A stretch of 7,650 nt of DNA from Frankiales bacterium (GCA_019246495.1 JAFAQI010000273.1:1-7650); one strand, 5' to 3'. Numbered from the stretch's first letter, positions 1 to 5,516 are shown. Notes: generated by a model from the sequence alone, not told the origin. Numbers and translations: made by a program.

Positions 1-2
1 GG

Positions 3-212
3 TTCGAGAACTTCGCGACGTGCGCCGCGTTCCGGCAGGCCGTCGTTGGAGCTCAGCTCTCTGTTGTCGTGATCGCGCACAGCCCGGTGCGCCCCACGCC
101 GGAGTTCTCCTGGATGTCGGCGGGAGGCAGCACCGTCGTCTACGCCGACCGGCAGCAGACCGCGTTCCGCGTCGATCCGACGTTCAACGCGGCCGGCTGC
201 CCGGCCGGATAG
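3..212 (+). CDS. C-terminal fragment of an unrecognised protein
   Basis: The third forward frame is open from the window edge to a TAG at 210-212 and gives 69 residues. Its codons mostly end in G or C, which supports coding. The fragment has a hydrophobic stretch (QLSVVVIAHS), then a Ser/Gly/Thr-rich part and a tail with the segment VVYADRQQTAFRVD, ending NAAGCPAG. Two Cys are present, one near each end. I do not recognise the family. The mixed polar beta-type pattern would fit the end of an exported or globular protein, but that is a guess. It converges on the DUF1416 gene with only three bases between the two stop codons, so no separate terminator fits there. A 73-residue open frame in another phase (20-241) covers the same bases but looks like an Arg-rich shadow. 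Confidence 0.6.
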   Translation, partial: FENFATCAAFRQAVVGAQLSVVVIAHSPVRPTPEFSWMSAGGSTVVYADRQQTAFRVDPTFNAAGCPAG

Positions 213-215
213 CGA

Positions 216-512
216 CTAGAGAGCGATTGCCGTTTCGGTGACCTGTCCCTGCTGGGCGTCGACCTTGGCGTCCGCGGTTGCGTCACCGCTAGCCAGCGCT
301 CGCAACGTCCACGACCCCGGGCGGGCGAAGAAGCGGAACGCGCCGGTCGCCGACGTGACGACCTCGGCGGTGAACTCGCCGCTCGAGTCGAGCAGCCGCA
401 CGTAGGCGCCGCCCTGCGGCTGGCCGTCCCGCGTCACGGTGCCTTGGATGACGGTTTCCGTCGCCACGTCAATTCCTTCCAGAGACAGATCCTGTGCGGG
501 TGCACCGCACAC
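216..512 (-). CDS. sseC: DUF1416 (SseC-like) protein
   Basis: A 98-residue protein of the DUF1416 family, known in mycobacteria as SseC and found next to CysA2/CysA3 sulfurtransferases. The family landmarks are visible: an N-terminal MCGAP with a Cys at position 2, TVIQGTVTRDGQ, GGAYVRLLDSSGEFTAEVV, and GAFRFFARPGSWTLRAL. The pattern is that of a small carboxypeptidase-regulatory-like (Ig/prealbumin-type) beta sandwich. The biochemical role is not established; a part in sulfur handling is inferred from constant pairing with the rhodanese. It starts with GTG one base after the TGA of the sulfurtransferase. An AAGGA at 521-525 lies eight bases upstream of the start, inside the end of the preceding gene, so the two are co-transcribed and probably translationally coupled. 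The length is normal for the family. The gene ends with TAG at 218-216, next to the stop of the convergent gene. Confidence 0.93.
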   Translation of the reverse strand: MCGAPAQDLSLEGIDVATETVIQGTVTRDGQPQGGAYVRLLDSSGEFTAEVVTSATGAFRFFARPGSWTLRALASGDATADAKVDAQQGQVTETAIAL

Positions 513-513
513 G

Positions 514-1347
514 TCAGACGTCCTTCTCGATGGGTACGCCGACCAGCGAGCCGTACTCGGTCCACGAGCCGTCGTAGTTCTTCACGTTGGGCTGGTCGAG
601 CAGCTCGTGCAGCACGAACCACGTGTGCGCCGAACGCTCGCCGATCCGGCAGTAGGCGATCGTGTCCTTGGAGAAGTCGACACCTTCGCCCTGGTAGAGC
701 TCGGTCAGCTCGTCGTCGCTGCGGAACGTGCCGTCGTCGTTCGCTGCCTTGGACCACGGGATGTTCTTCGCCGTCGGCACGTGACCGGCCCGCTGCGACT
801 GCTCCTGCGGAAGGTGCGCCGGCGCGAGCAGCTTGCCGGAGAACTCGTCAGGCGAGCGGACGTCGACGAGGTTCTTCACGCCGATCGACTCGACGACCTC
901 GTCACGGAACGCGCGGATGTCGTTGTTGGGCGCCTTGGCCTTGTACTGCGTCTTCTCGCGCTTCGGGGTGTCGTCGACGAGCTCACGGCTGTCGAGCTCC
1001 CACTTCTTACGGCCGCCGTCGAGGAGCTTGACGTTGTCGTGGCCGTAGAGCTTGAAGTACCAGTAGGCGTAGGCGGCGAACCAGTTGTTGTTGCCGCCGT
1101 AGAGAACGACGGTGTCGTCGTTGCCGATGCCGCGGTCGGACAGGAGCGCCTCGAACTGCTCCTTGCTCACGAAGTCACGGCGTACCTGGTCCTGGAGGTC
1201 CTGCTTCCAGTCGATGCGGACCGCGTTGCGGATGTGGTTCTTCTCGTAGGCGGCGGTGTCTTCATCGACCTCGACGAGGACGACCTTGGGGTCGTCGAGG
1301 TGCTGCTCGACCCAGTCGGCGTCGACGAGTACGGCGGTGCGGGGCAT
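514..1347 (-). CDS. cysA2: Thiosulfate sulfurtransferase (two-domain rhodanese, CysA2/CysA3-like)
   Basis: A 277-residue rhodanese that would move sulfane sulfur from thiosulfate (or another donor) to a thiol or cyanide acceptor in the cytoplasm. It has two tandem rhodanese domains: an inactive N-terminal one (about 5-125, with VLYGGNNNWFAAYAYWYFKLYGH) and a catalytic C-terminal one (about 145-275). The active-site loop is CRIGERS at 233-239, with Cys233 as the persulfide carrier. The segments RSPDEFSGK and HLPQEQSQR are typical. Length and sequence match mycobacterial CysA2/CysA3 almost throughout, so identification is firm. Despite the name it is unrelated to the sulfate ABC ATPase CysA. 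The ATG start has AAGGAG at 1354-1359, six bases upstream. It is preceded by a cysteine-rich leader peptide and followed after one base by DUF1416, making a leader-cysA2-sseC operon. Expression is probably raised when cysteine is short, through the leader. Confidence 0.95.
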   Translation of the reverse strand: MPRTAVLVDADWVEQHLDDPKVVLVEVDEDTAAYEKNHIRNAVRIDWKQDLQDQVRRDFVSKEQFEALLSDRGIGNDDTVVLYGGNNNWFAAYAYWYFKLYGHDNVKLLDGGRKKWELDSRELVDDTPKREKTQYKAKAPNNDIRAFRDEVVESIGVKNLVDVRSPDEFSGKLLAPAHLPQEQSQRAGHVPTAKNIPWSKAANDDGTFRSDDELTELYQGEGVDFSKDTIAYCRIGERSAHTWFVLHELLDQPNVKNYDGSWTEYGSLVGVPIEKDV

Positions 1348-1426
1348 GGTGCTCTCCTTGTCCGGTCAGTCCGGGGTAGCTGCTCCTGGGAGGGACGGCG
1401 GATGCCGTACGGCGTCAGGAGGGCAG
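1348..1426 (-). promoter_or_regulatory. Candidate cysteine-responsive attenuator between leader peptide and cysA2
   Basis: On the minus strand, the last leader codons (Leu-Pro-Ser-stop, 1426-1415) contain CTCCTG (1421-1416). This is complementary to CAGGAG at 1388-1383, and the pairing can extend with CTG (1426-1424) to CAG (1382-1380) across a two-base bulge. The same CTCCT could instead pair with the true ribosome-binding site AAGGAG (1359-1354) of cysA2. A small palindrome, GCCGTACGGC (1413-1404), starts just past the leader stop, and CCGG-ACTGA-CCGG lies just before the ribosome-binding site. A ribosome stalled on the leader Cys codons would cover the pairing bases. Competing structures of this kind fit attenuation by cysteine supply. 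The pairings are seen by eye; the mechanism is inferred from related mycobacterial leaders. Confidence 0.5.
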
Positions 1427-1519
1427 ACAGAGGCAGGTCGCGACGCGGCACAGGTCGACCGCGCGCCGGCTCCACAGCAGCGCAGCCGGTCGGCGCGCAG
1501 CGGAAGCGTCCCTGATCAT
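1415..1519 (-). CDS. Cysteine-rich leader peptide of the sulfurtransferase operon
   Basis: A 34-residue reading frame from ATG (1519-1517) to TGA (1417-1415). Its C-terminal half reads RRAVDLCRVATCLC, followed by LPS, with Cys at 24, 29 and 31 (codons TGC, TGC, TGT). Short peptides with an R-x-VDLCR-x-x-x-C-type core occur ahead of sulfur-metabolism genes in actinobacteria. In mycobacteria, poly-cysteine leaderless small ORFs have been shown to act as cysteine-responsive attenuators. Here the frame sits 67 bases upstream of cysA2, in the same direction. There is no ribosome-binding site before the ATG. Instead a TAGGCT -10 box ends six bases before it, so the transcript should start at the ATG itself (leaderless). 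The peptide is probably a sensor of cysteine supply with no job as a protein: scarce Cys-tRNA would stall the ribosome near its end and free the cysA2 start. Confidence 0.85.
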   Translation of the reverse strand: MIRDASAARRPAALLWSRRAVDLCRVATCLCLPS

Positions 1520-1525
1520 GCGCGA

Positions 1526-1553
1526 AGCCTACAGCCGATCGTTGCGTACGCAA
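1526..1553 (-). promoter_or_regulatory. Leaderless promoter of the leader peptide-cysA2-sseC operon
   Basis: On the minus strand a -10 box TAGGCT (1531-1526, fitting TAnnnT) is followed by six bases and then the leader ATG at 1519, the spacing expected of a leaderless actinobacterial promoter. A -35-like TTGCGT (1553-1548, matching TTG of TTGACA) lies 16 bases upstream of the -10. The -35 region is one half of a perfect palindrome, listed separately. Confidence 0.7.
1542..1553. repeat. 12-bp perfect palindrome TTGCGTACGCAA over the -35 region
   Basis: The bases TTGCGTACGCAA read the same on both strands, and flanking bases do not extend the symmetry. It covers the -35 region of the leader peptide promoter, at about -23 to -34 from the predicted transcription start. 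This is a good position for a repressor operator. No regulator gene is next to it, so the protein is unknown; a palindrome this long is unlikely but not impossible by chance in a 7.6-kb GC-rich sequence. Confidence 0.45.
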
Positions 1554-1575
1554 ACGCGCGGGTGCGAGAGCAGAG

Positions 1576-1613
1576 GGCGCCCGGGACCAAGGGGGGGTAT
1601 GGGCCCGGGCGCC
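1576..1613. repeat. 10-bp inverted repeat in the divergent intergenic region
   Basis: GGCGCCCGGG (1576-1585) and CCCGGGCGCC (1604-1613) are perfect inverted repeats separated by 18 bases that contain a run of seven G. The pair lies between the leftward sulfur operon promoter and the rightward sigma factor gene. As RNA it would make a very stable hairpin in the 5' leader of the sigma transcript if that starts upstream. There is no T-run on either side, so it is not a classical terminator. The rest of 1554-1744 shows no gene and no clear promoter for the sigma factor. Confidence 0.5.
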
Positions 1614-1744
1614 TTCCTCGACGCTACCCGCCCGCCGGCTGGCCGCGACGGCGGCGGGTGCCGCCCGCATTGCTCCGCGAATTCCGGCCCGGCCGTGTCA
1701 ACGTGAACCCGTCGGCCGACGTTGAGCAGGTGATGGAGGCAGTC

Positions 1745-2239
1745 GTGGCCCTCGGCGAGGTGGGGCTGGCCCAGTCGCGGCCGCTCGCCTTCGATGAGGC
1801 ATTTCCGCGCCTGTTCTCCGTCGCCTACCGGGTCGCCTTCCGGCTGCTCGGCGACCGAAGCGAAGCAGAGGACGTGGCACAAGAAGCGTGCGCTCGCGCC
1901 TACAGCCGCTGGGCGCGGGTCGCTGACTACGCCGAGCCGTGGTGCGTGCGCGTCGCCGGCAACCTCGCGCTCGACGTGCTGCGGGCGCGGACCCGCGCCG
2001 CCAAGCGCTCGGGCGGCGAGGGTGAGCCCGCCGCGGCCGCCAGCGTGATCGACGAGCGGGTGGACCTGCAACGAGCGCTCGCCGCACTGCCTCGGCGGCA
2101 GCGGGAAGCGGTGGTGCTGCGCTATCTCGGCGACCAGTCGGAGCAGCAGACCGCCACGATCCTCGGCTGCTCGGTCGGTTCGGTGAAGACCCACGCCAGC
2201 CGCGGGCTGGCCCGGCTCCGGGAGGTGATCGGCCGATGA
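1745..2239 (+). CDS. ECF-type RNA polymerase sigma factor
   Basis: A small sigma-70 family factor that would direct RNA polymerase to a set of stress or envelope promoters. With the start used here it has 164 residues: region 2 at about 15-80 (FDEAFPRLFSVAYRVAFRLLGD, then AEDVAQEACARAYSRW, the core-binding helix) and region 4 at about 104-160 (LAALPRRQREAVVLRYLGD, then the helix-turn-helix GCSVGSVKTHASRGLARLR). There is no sigma-1.1 or region 3, as expected for an ECF factor. The GTG at 1745 has GGAGG (1735-1739) five bases upstream, the best site in the area. GTG 1703 and ATG 1733 are in frame but lack a well-placed site, and the frame continues open well upstream without family similarity. 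The next gene overlaps by four bases (ATGA). That gene is a membrane protein, probably its anti-sigma factor. The exact ECF group is not identified. Confidence 0.9.
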   Translation: MALGEVGLAQSRPLAFDEAFPRLFSVAYRVAFRLLGDRSEAEDVAQEACARAYSRWARVADYAEPWCVRVAGNLALDVLRARTRAAKRSGGEGEPAAAASVIDERVDLQRALAALPRRQREAVVLRYLGDQSEQQTATILGCSVGSVKTHASRGLARLREVIGR

Positions 2240-2808
2240 CCGACGACTCCGGCGGCCTGTTCGACCACCTCGACGACCCGGCGCCTCCGCTGCCCCCGGC
2301 GAACGCATTCGCCGGCGTGGTCGCGCGCGGCCAGCGGATCCGCCGGCGGCGGCATGCGATCGCGGCCGGCTCGGCGGCTGTCGCCGTCGTCGTACTGGGT
2401 GCAGGGTCGGTGGGCCTGGCGGCTGCCATGCGGGCGGGCGGGCCGACCGGGCTGCACGAGCTGCCCGCGCACGGCGGCAGCCCGACGCCCACCGCCAGCG
2501 AGCACCGGCACCACCGCCATGAGGCCACCTCCGCCGCGGTGGCGGGGAACCAGCCGGGGCACCCCGACGGGGCGGTCTCACCCGTGCGACCGAGCGAATT
2601 GCCGGACGGCTGCCCGTCGCCCGGTCCGGACACCCAACCGCCGCTGCCGCTTCCGTCGATCGACCTGCCCGGTTCGCCGGCGCCGAGCCCGGACAGCTGC
2701 GGCACGCCCGGCCCGACGGCGTCACCGAGCGCCTCACCTCCGGACTCGGGCTCGCCGAGCCCGGCCCCGTCGCCGTCCGAGTCACCCTCAGCGGCGCCGC
2801 TCGGCTAG
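2236..2808 (+). CDS. One-pass membrane protein, probable anti-sigma factor with Pro/Ser-rich tail
   Basis: A 190-residue protein whose ATG overlaps the sigma factor stop (ATGA), so the two are co-translated. It has a short acidic N-terminal cytoplasmic part (about 1-33), a basic RIRRRRH patch (34-40), one transmembrane helix (about 41-65) and an outward tail of about 120 residues. The tail is rich in Pro, Ser and Ala, ending in repeated SPSP/PSPSES-type motifs, and holds two Cys. The layout and position fit an anti-sigma factor. It lacks the zinc-binding H-x3-C-x2-C motif and has only a very small cytoplasmic domain, so how it would hold the sigma factor is unclear. The tail looks like a cell-wall-spanning or low-complexity region. 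The stop TAG (2806-2808) shares bases with the stop of the convergent gene. I do not recognise a named family. Confidence 0.8.
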   Translation: MTDDSGGLFDHLDDPAPPLPPANAFAGVVARGQRIRRRRHAIAAGSAAVAVVVLGAGSVGLAAAMRAGGPTGLHELPAHGGSPTPTASEHRHHRHEATSAAVAGNQPGHPDGAVSPVRPSELPDGCPSPGPDTQPPLPLPSIDLPGSPAPSPDSCGTPGPTASPSASPPDSGSPSPAPSPSESPSAAPLG

Positions 2809-3461
2809 GCGGAGGCCGGCACTCCGACGGAGACGAGCCGCTGCCCGGCGTAGCTCTCGATGACGATCGAGCGCAGATGGCCGCGCGGGATCCAGGTCGT
2901 TCCCTTGATCGTCGCGGTGCCCGAGTAGGTCGCCTCCCACGAGCCGGCGATGTCCCGGGCGCCGGTGTCCGAGATGGCGACGAGCCGGCACCGTTCCTCA
3001 CCAGGTACGCCGCGCAGCCGCAGCTGAAGCATCGTGCCCTGCGAAGACGGCTCGAGGTCGACGTTCATGTGCACGGGACCGGCCGCGGCCGACAGCTGCT
3101 GCCAATGCGTCGCGTGGGCTGCATGCCAGCCCGCGACTCCGGCCGTGGTGCCGCCAGCGAGGATCACCGCCGCCGCGGCCACCGCGAGCCACCGGTGCCG
3201 GCTCGCCATCCGCCGCTCGGAAGCGGCGGCCTCGAGGAGCCGCTCGAGCATCGCGTCGTCCACCGGCGGCGGTCCGCTCAGCGCCTCCGTCAACGACAGC
3301 CGGCTGAGCAGTCCGGGCAGCGGCGCGAGCGATGCGAGCTCGTCCCGGCAGGCCGGGCAGCCGGCGAGATGTGCCTGCACCTCGTTGCGCTCGGCGTGGT
3401 CGAGCGACCCGATGACATAGCAACCAAGGGCCATCGTGGCGTCGTGGCAGGACATCGTCAT
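2805..3461 (-). CDS. Zinc-binding anti-sigma factor (RslA/RskA-like)
   Basis: A 218-residue one-pass membrane protein that would bind and silence the sigma factor encoded just upstream. The N-terminal domain (1-50) has the ZAS zinc-finger signature: an early SCH (Cys5, His6), LGCYVIGSLD-x-AER, and HLAGCPACRDEL with His31, Cys35 and Cys38. A transmembrane helix follows at about 90-112. The outer domain (about 128-218) carries GVPGEERCRLVAISDTG and the segment GSWEATYSGTATIKGTTWI, typical of C-terminal domains of such anti-sigma factors. The ATG at 3461 overlaps the sigma stop (ATGA); a second ATG two codons on (3455) is possible. A G-run (GGGGGG) about ten bases upstream may serve as binding site. 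Release probably follows oxidation of the zinc cysteines or proteolysis, as in mycobacterial relatives (inference). Confidence 0.9.
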   Translation of the reverse strand: MTMSCHDATMALGCYVIGSLDHAERNEVQAHLAGCPACRDELASLAPLPGLLSRLSLTEALSGPPPVDDAMLERLLEAAASERRMASRHRWLAVAAAAVILAGGTTAGVAGWHAAHATHWQQLSAAAGPVHMNVDLEPSSQGTMLQLRLRGVPGEERCRLVAISDTGARDIAGSWEATYSGTATIKGTTWIPRGHLRSIVIESYAGQRLVSVGVPASA

Positions 3462-3994
3462 GGTGACGTCACCCCCCGTTCCTCGAGGGCGAGACGAAGA
3501 GCACGCAAGCCATAGAACGTGCGCGACTTGACGGTGCCCGGCGGGATGCCGAGGACGGACGCCGCGTCGGCGACGGACCGCCCGCGGAAGTAGGTCTCGA
3601 CGATGGCCGCCCGGTGGTCGGGCGACAGGGTCGCGAGTGCGTCGGCGACGAGCCAGGTGTCGAGCGCCTGCTCGATCTCGTCGACGGCCGGCACGACGGC
3701 CAGGGCGTCCTCGCCGACCTCGGGTGGGCGGGCCCGGCGGGCGCGGTGCGCGTCGACGGCGACGTTGCGCGCGACCGTGAACAACCACGACCGCACGGGT
3801 CCGCGCTGCGGGTCGAGCGCTTCCGGGTAACGCCAGGCACGCAGCAACGTCTCCTGCACGATGTCTTCGGCCCGGCCGCGGTCGCCACCGGTGAGGCGCA
3901 GCGCGTAGGACAGCAACGGTGCGGCGTGCTGCTCATAGAGCAGTCGCAACGCCGAGTCTTCCGCCGATCCCACGGCCACCACGTCATGATCCAC
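3458..3994 (-). CDS. SigL-like ECF RNA polymerase sigma factor
   Basis: A 178-residue ECF sigma factor. Region 2 spans about 18-85 (LYEQHAAPLLSYALRLTGGD, AEDIVQETLLRAWRYPE, RSWLFTVARNVAVDAHR) and region 4 about 110-172 (ADALATLSPDHRAAIVETYF, then the helix-turn-helix VADAASVLGIPPGTVKSR and ALRLALEERGV). The sequence resembles Mycobacterium tuberculosis SigL along its length, and the overlapping downstream gene is a matching zinc-binding anti-sigma factor. Start choice: the GTG at 3994 gives the longest protein but its GGAG is only one base away. A SigL-type promoter (listed separately) would begin transcripts near 3983, which makes the in-frame GTG at 3982 (residue 5) an attractive leaderless start. 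The gene lies 20 bases after the LmeA-like gene, so it can also be read from the long upstream operon. Confidence 0.92.
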   Translation of the reverse strand: MDHDVVAVGSAEDSALRLLYEQHAAPLLSYALRLTGGDRGRAEDIVQETLLRAWRYPEALDPQRGPVRSWLFTVARNVAVDAHRARRARPPEVGEDALAVVPAVDEIEQALDTWLVADALATLSPDHRAAIVETYFRGRSVADAASVLGIPPGTVKSRTFYGLRALRLALEERGVTSP

Positions 3995-4017
3995 GCTCCG
4001 GCCGGGTGTTCGGTTCA
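3990..4017 (-). promoter_or_regulatory. SigL-type autoregulatory promoter
   Basis: On the minus strand TGAACC (4017-4012) is followed by a 16-base spacer and CGTGGA (3995-3990). SigL of M. tuberculosis is reported to use TGAACC at -35 and CGTgtr at -10 with 16-17 bases between; the match here is six of six and five of six. The TGA of the -35 box is also the stop codon of the upstream LmeA-like gene, and the -10 contains the annotated GTG of the sigma factor. A transcript would begin around 3983, close to an in-frame GTG at 3982. This points to self-activation of the sigma/anti-sigma pair from inside the operon. Confidence 0.6.
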
Positions 4018-4647
4018 GGTCCGCAGCACGAGGCCCGCCGCCGAGCCGGTGACGACGAGGCCGTTTCGACCGACTTGCACCGAGTCGAGCCGGAGATGGA
4101 ACGGCAAACCGGACGACGGGATCGTGAGGTCCGGCAGCGGGCCGGATCCCCGGATGACGATTGCATCGCCGCGCACCTCGATCGGCAGCGTGAGGTCCAC
4201 GTGCAGGCCGCCGAAGTCGTCGGACAGGTGGACCTTGCCGCCTGCCGCCGAGATCCTGGCCGACTGCCGGCTGAGCAAGAACGTGTTGAGGTCGCCGAAC
4301 GACAGCACGACCTCGGCCGACGCCCGGTCGATCGGTACCCGCGACACGTGCTGCCGCACGACATCACCGAGCGAGACATGTACGCCGTGCAGGTGCGCGA
4401 CGACTCGGCTGACCGCGAGCGGACCGGCATGCAGGCCGCGCACCGTCACGTCGACCTCGTCGTACCGCCCGCCGACGAGCTGCGTCAGGAACGGGAAGCC
4501 GCGGATCGACACGTCGGGCCGATGGTCCAGGTGCTGCTCGACCTGCAACCGTTGCGCGACGTCGCGCTGCGCCGCCGAGACCGCCAACCGGTCCGCGACG
4601 ACGAGCACGGCAAAGAGGACGAGCAGCGTGACGACGAGGCGGCGCAC
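4015..4647 (-). CDS. LmeA-like phospholipid-binding protein (DUF2993)
   Basis: A 210-residue protein of the DUF2993 family, whose studied member LmeA in mycobacteria binds phosphatidylinositides and affects lipomannan elongation in the periplasm. The first 25 residues (MRRLVVTLLVLFAVLVVADR) form a signal peptide or membrane anchor. The body shows the family pattern of long beta strands: VSIRGFPFLTQLVGGRYDEVDVTVRGL, with the conserved GFPFLTQ motif at about residues 50-56, and a C-terminal repeat-like half (SGLPFHLRLDSVQVGRNGLVVTGSAAG split over the end). Length is close to the family norm. It starts with GTG, 26 bases after the stop of the membrane protein gene, and ends 20 bases before the sigma factor. 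The context links an envelope lipid-binding protein with an envelope-type sigma factor; that they act together is inference. Confidence 0.88.
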   Translation of the reverse strand: MRRLVVTLLVLFAVLVVADRLAVSAAQRDVAQRLQVEQHLDHRPDVSIRGFPFLTQLVGGRYDEVDVTVRGLHAGPLAVSRVVAHLHGVHVSLGDVVRQHVSRVPIDRASAEVVLSFGDLNTFLLSRQSARISAAGGKVHLSDDFGGLHVDLTLPIEVRGDAIVIRGSGPLPDLTIPSSGLPFHLRLDSVQVGRNGLVVTGSAAGLVLRT

Positions 4648-4673
4648 TCAGCTCACCCGACCGAAGCCCGAAC

Positions 4674-5516
4674 TCATCCGAGCAGGATGCGGCCGGCGAC
4701 GTAGGCGGCCGGACCGGCGACGACGACGGGCAGGAGGATGCCGAGCGGCGGGATGGCCGAGCGCGCCCGCTCGTCGAGCCCGGGGCTCGCGAGCAGCGCC
4801 GCGTCGATTGCGAGGTCGGCGAGCACGGCGACGAGGGCCGTGATGACCGCGAGCCGGGCGGCAGCATCGGCGGTCAGGACGCTGGAGCGGCTGCCGGCCG
4901 CCCACCCGACGAGGGCCGCCGAGCCGAGCCCGAGCACCAGACCGACGATTCCGCGCCGGCTGCCCGGCACCGCCGGCCGGGGCAGCGCGAGATCCGCGAC
5001 GCGGCCGACGGCCAATGCGACACCACATCCGAGCAGTGCGCACACGACGGCGCGGTCGCCTCCGGACTCGACGGCCAGCGCGGCGTACGACGCCGCCGCC
5101 AACGCCAACGCACCGCCGGACACGATGCCGGCGAACGAGACCGTGACCTCGACGCGCGGCCGGCGCGCGAGCTGGAAGAGCAACGCGAGCGACACCATCG
5201 CGCCGATGACTCCGGCGCCCTGGCCGATGTCCGGAGTGCGGTCACCCGCGACGACACCGTCGACGACGCCGGAGGTCAGCACGAGGATCACGAACGCACC
5301 GCCGCCGCCGCGCACATCGAGTGCGGCGACCCAGGCAAGCGCGACGACGACCTGTACGGCGAACAAGCCCGCGGCCAGCGCACCGACTCCGGCGACCGTG
5401 AGACCGGCGAGGGCACCCGCGACGAGACCGGCGGCGATGCCGATCGCGCCGGCGGGCAGGCGGCCCGCGATGCCACCAGCGGCGGCAGGCGCGCCGGGTG
5501 CCACGGGGTCGGTCAC
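4674..5516 (-). CDS. Polytopic membrane protein of unknown function
   Basis: A 280-residue, very hydrophobic protein rich in Ala, Val, Gly and Leu. By eye it has about eight or nine membrane helices, roughly at 23-43, 47-66, 73-91, 100-117, 126-148, 156-173, 188-208, 218-244 and 253-278. Short charged loops (DVRGGGG near 67-73, GDRTPDIGQG near 91-100, ARRPRVEVT near 117-125, LPRPAVPGSRRG near 178-189) separate them. The arrangement faintly recalls phosphatidate cytidylyltransferases, but I do not see that family's Asp-rich C-terminal signature, so no function is given. It starts with GTG 12 bases after the MoaD-like gene, without a clear ribosome-binding site, suggesting coupled translation. 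Its place between a MoaD-like protein and an LmeA-like protein suggests an envelope role. Confidence 0.82.
   Translation of the reverse strand: MTDPVAPGAPAAAGGIAGRLPAGAIGIAAGLVAGALAGLTVAGVGALAAGLFAVQVVVALAWVAALDVRGGGGAFVILVLTSGVVDGVVAGDRTPDIGQGAGVIGAMVSLALLFQLARRPRVEVTVSFAGIVSGGALALAAASYAALAVESGGDRAVVCALLGCGVALAVGRVADLALPRPAVPGSRRGIVGLVLGLGSAALVGWAAGSRSSVLTADAAARLAVITALVAVLADLAIDAALLASPGLDERARSAIPPLGILLPVVVAGPAAYVAGRILLG

Noticed and set aside
213..215. Terminator between the first partial gene and the DUF1416 gene
   Set aside because: The stops are three bases apart and I saw no hairpin with a T-run around them.
439..1515. A 358-residue open frame on the plus strand opposite the sulfurtransferase
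   Set aside because: It mirrors a firmly identified gene, has Val/Arg-rich low-information sequence and no ribosome-binding site. It is a GC-rich antisense shadow.
1704..1732. TGAACC at 1704-1709 as a SigL-type promoter for the first sigma factor
   Set aside because: No CGT lies 16-17 bases downstream; the only nearby CGT is about ten bases away.
1256..1744. Upstream extension of the first sigma factor frame
   Set aside because: The added residues have no sigma similarity and run antisense over the leader peptide and cysA2; GGAGG before GTG 1745 marks a better start.
1529..3001. A 490-residue open frame on the minus strand across the sigma factor and membrane protein genes
   Set aside because: It is Arg/Pro/Ala-rich without any domain and crosses two real plus-strand genes and the end of a minus-strand gene in another frame.
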